Shown piece after piece: positions 4,953 to 5,166 of a DNA stretch of 5,166 nucleotides (its first letter is position 1; each line of letters opens with the position of its first letter). The notes beneath the pieces are model-generated. The model saw only the letters and a program-made list of their open reading frames with translations. It was not told the DNA's origin and searched no databases. The stretch comes from an uncultured Collinsella sp. (GTDB lineage Bacteria > Actinomycetota > Coriobacteriia > Coriobacteriales > Coriobacteriaceae). The DNA is taken from positions 1-5,166 of the forward strand of contig CAAENI010000004.1 of the NCBI GenBank assembly GCA_900757285.1, given 5' to 3'. A program made the position numbers and the translations under genes.

Positions 4953-5166
4953 TTAGTCGTGATACTCGCCGCGGTCCCACTTCTCGAGGAACTCGTCAAA
5001 GAAGTGCGGGTCAGCCTGAGCCTCGGCATCGGCCTTATTGCAAGCGTCGATCTTGGCGATCAGGGCATCGTGCTCGGGGGTCTTCTCGTAGGGCTCCTCC
5101 AGGAAGGCAAGCATGATGTCGGCCATCAGGAACTCGCCGGTAATCTTGCCGCCAAAGCCCACGATG
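4953..5166 (-). CDS. C-terminal end of an unidentified leftward protein (partial, start off right edge or at GTG 5162)
   Basis: At least 70 codons are open from the right edge to TAA at 4953-4955. The visible residues begin IVGFGGKITGEFLMADIML and end FLEKWDRGEYHD. The start of this stretch is hydrophobic and glycine-rich; the rest is acidic and probably helical, with no cysteine cluster or membrane segment. I do not recognise the family. The in-frame GTG at 5162 could be a start, and the internal ATG giving MADIML has only a weak GGCGAG before it. The frame is also open upstream of the GTG, so this is more likely the C-terminal tail of a larger protein. The coding call rests on an open frame with good codon use and a stop placed right against element B, just as the kinase gene stops against element A. 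No function is proposed. Confidence 0.7.
   Translation of the reverse strand, partial: IVGFGGKITGEFLMADIMLAFLEEPYEKTPEHDALIAKIDACNKADAEAQADPHFFDEFLEKWDRGEYHD

Noticed and set aside
1..5166. CRISPR array, tRNA, rRNA, transposase or integrase
   Set aside because: No regularly spaced short repeats, tRNA cloverleaf, rRNA sequence or transposase/integrase motifs were seen on either strand.

Overview
The window is a GC-rich, gene-dense bacterial chromosome segment. The proteins resemble those of Firmicutes and other gut anaerobes: a PepT tripeptidase, a LacC-type sugar-phosphate kinase, a LacX-type mutarotase and a short clostridial-style DtxR regulator. They are written in GC-rich codons. Together this suggests a gut actinobacterium of the class Coriobacteriia, perhaps Collinsella or a relative. 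That placement is inference from protein style and base composition; there is no rRNA or other marker gene in the window.

Layout. Positions 1-1083 hold a leftward pair: a metal-dependent DtxR-family repressor (661-1083), then the N-terminal two thirds of a homocysteine S-methyltransferase domain (1-650, running off the left edge). Positions 1084-1203 are a divergent control region with two -10-like boxes on either side of a 20-bp inverted repeat. pepT (1204-2451) runs rightward and ends in an intrinsic terminator. Converging on it from the right is a leftward pair: an aldose 1-epimerase/LacX-type protein (3696-4577), then a LacC/1-phosphofructokinase-type kinase (2704-3639). The C-terminal end of another leftward gene, not identified, enters at the right edge (4953-5166).

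The most interesting content lies between genes. Two copies of a roughly 171-nt element (A at 2531-2702, B at 4779-4949) lie in the same orientation, each starting one to three bases beyond the stop codon of a leftward gene. Read on the + strand, each has a small 5-bp/7-nt hairpin, a conserved linker containing TCAGCGAG, a long hairpin arm of 97-98 nt, a conserved linker CGCAGCGTCGA, and a final hairpin of 10-12 bp. The tip of the long arm is identical over 23 nt in both copies. The base of the arm has almost entirely different sequence in A and B yet pairs in both, which is the compensatory pattern expected of a selected structure. In A the tip doubles as a two-way intrinsic terminator; in B it does not. 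I do not recognise this element as a named family.

Working together: the kinase and mutarotase probably form a sugar-use operon of the tagatose/fructose phosphate type. The DtxR regulator sits between two genes for metal-dependent enzymes (dizinc PepT and zinc-dependent homocysteine methyltransferase) and may control both through the shared palindrome. This last point is inference.
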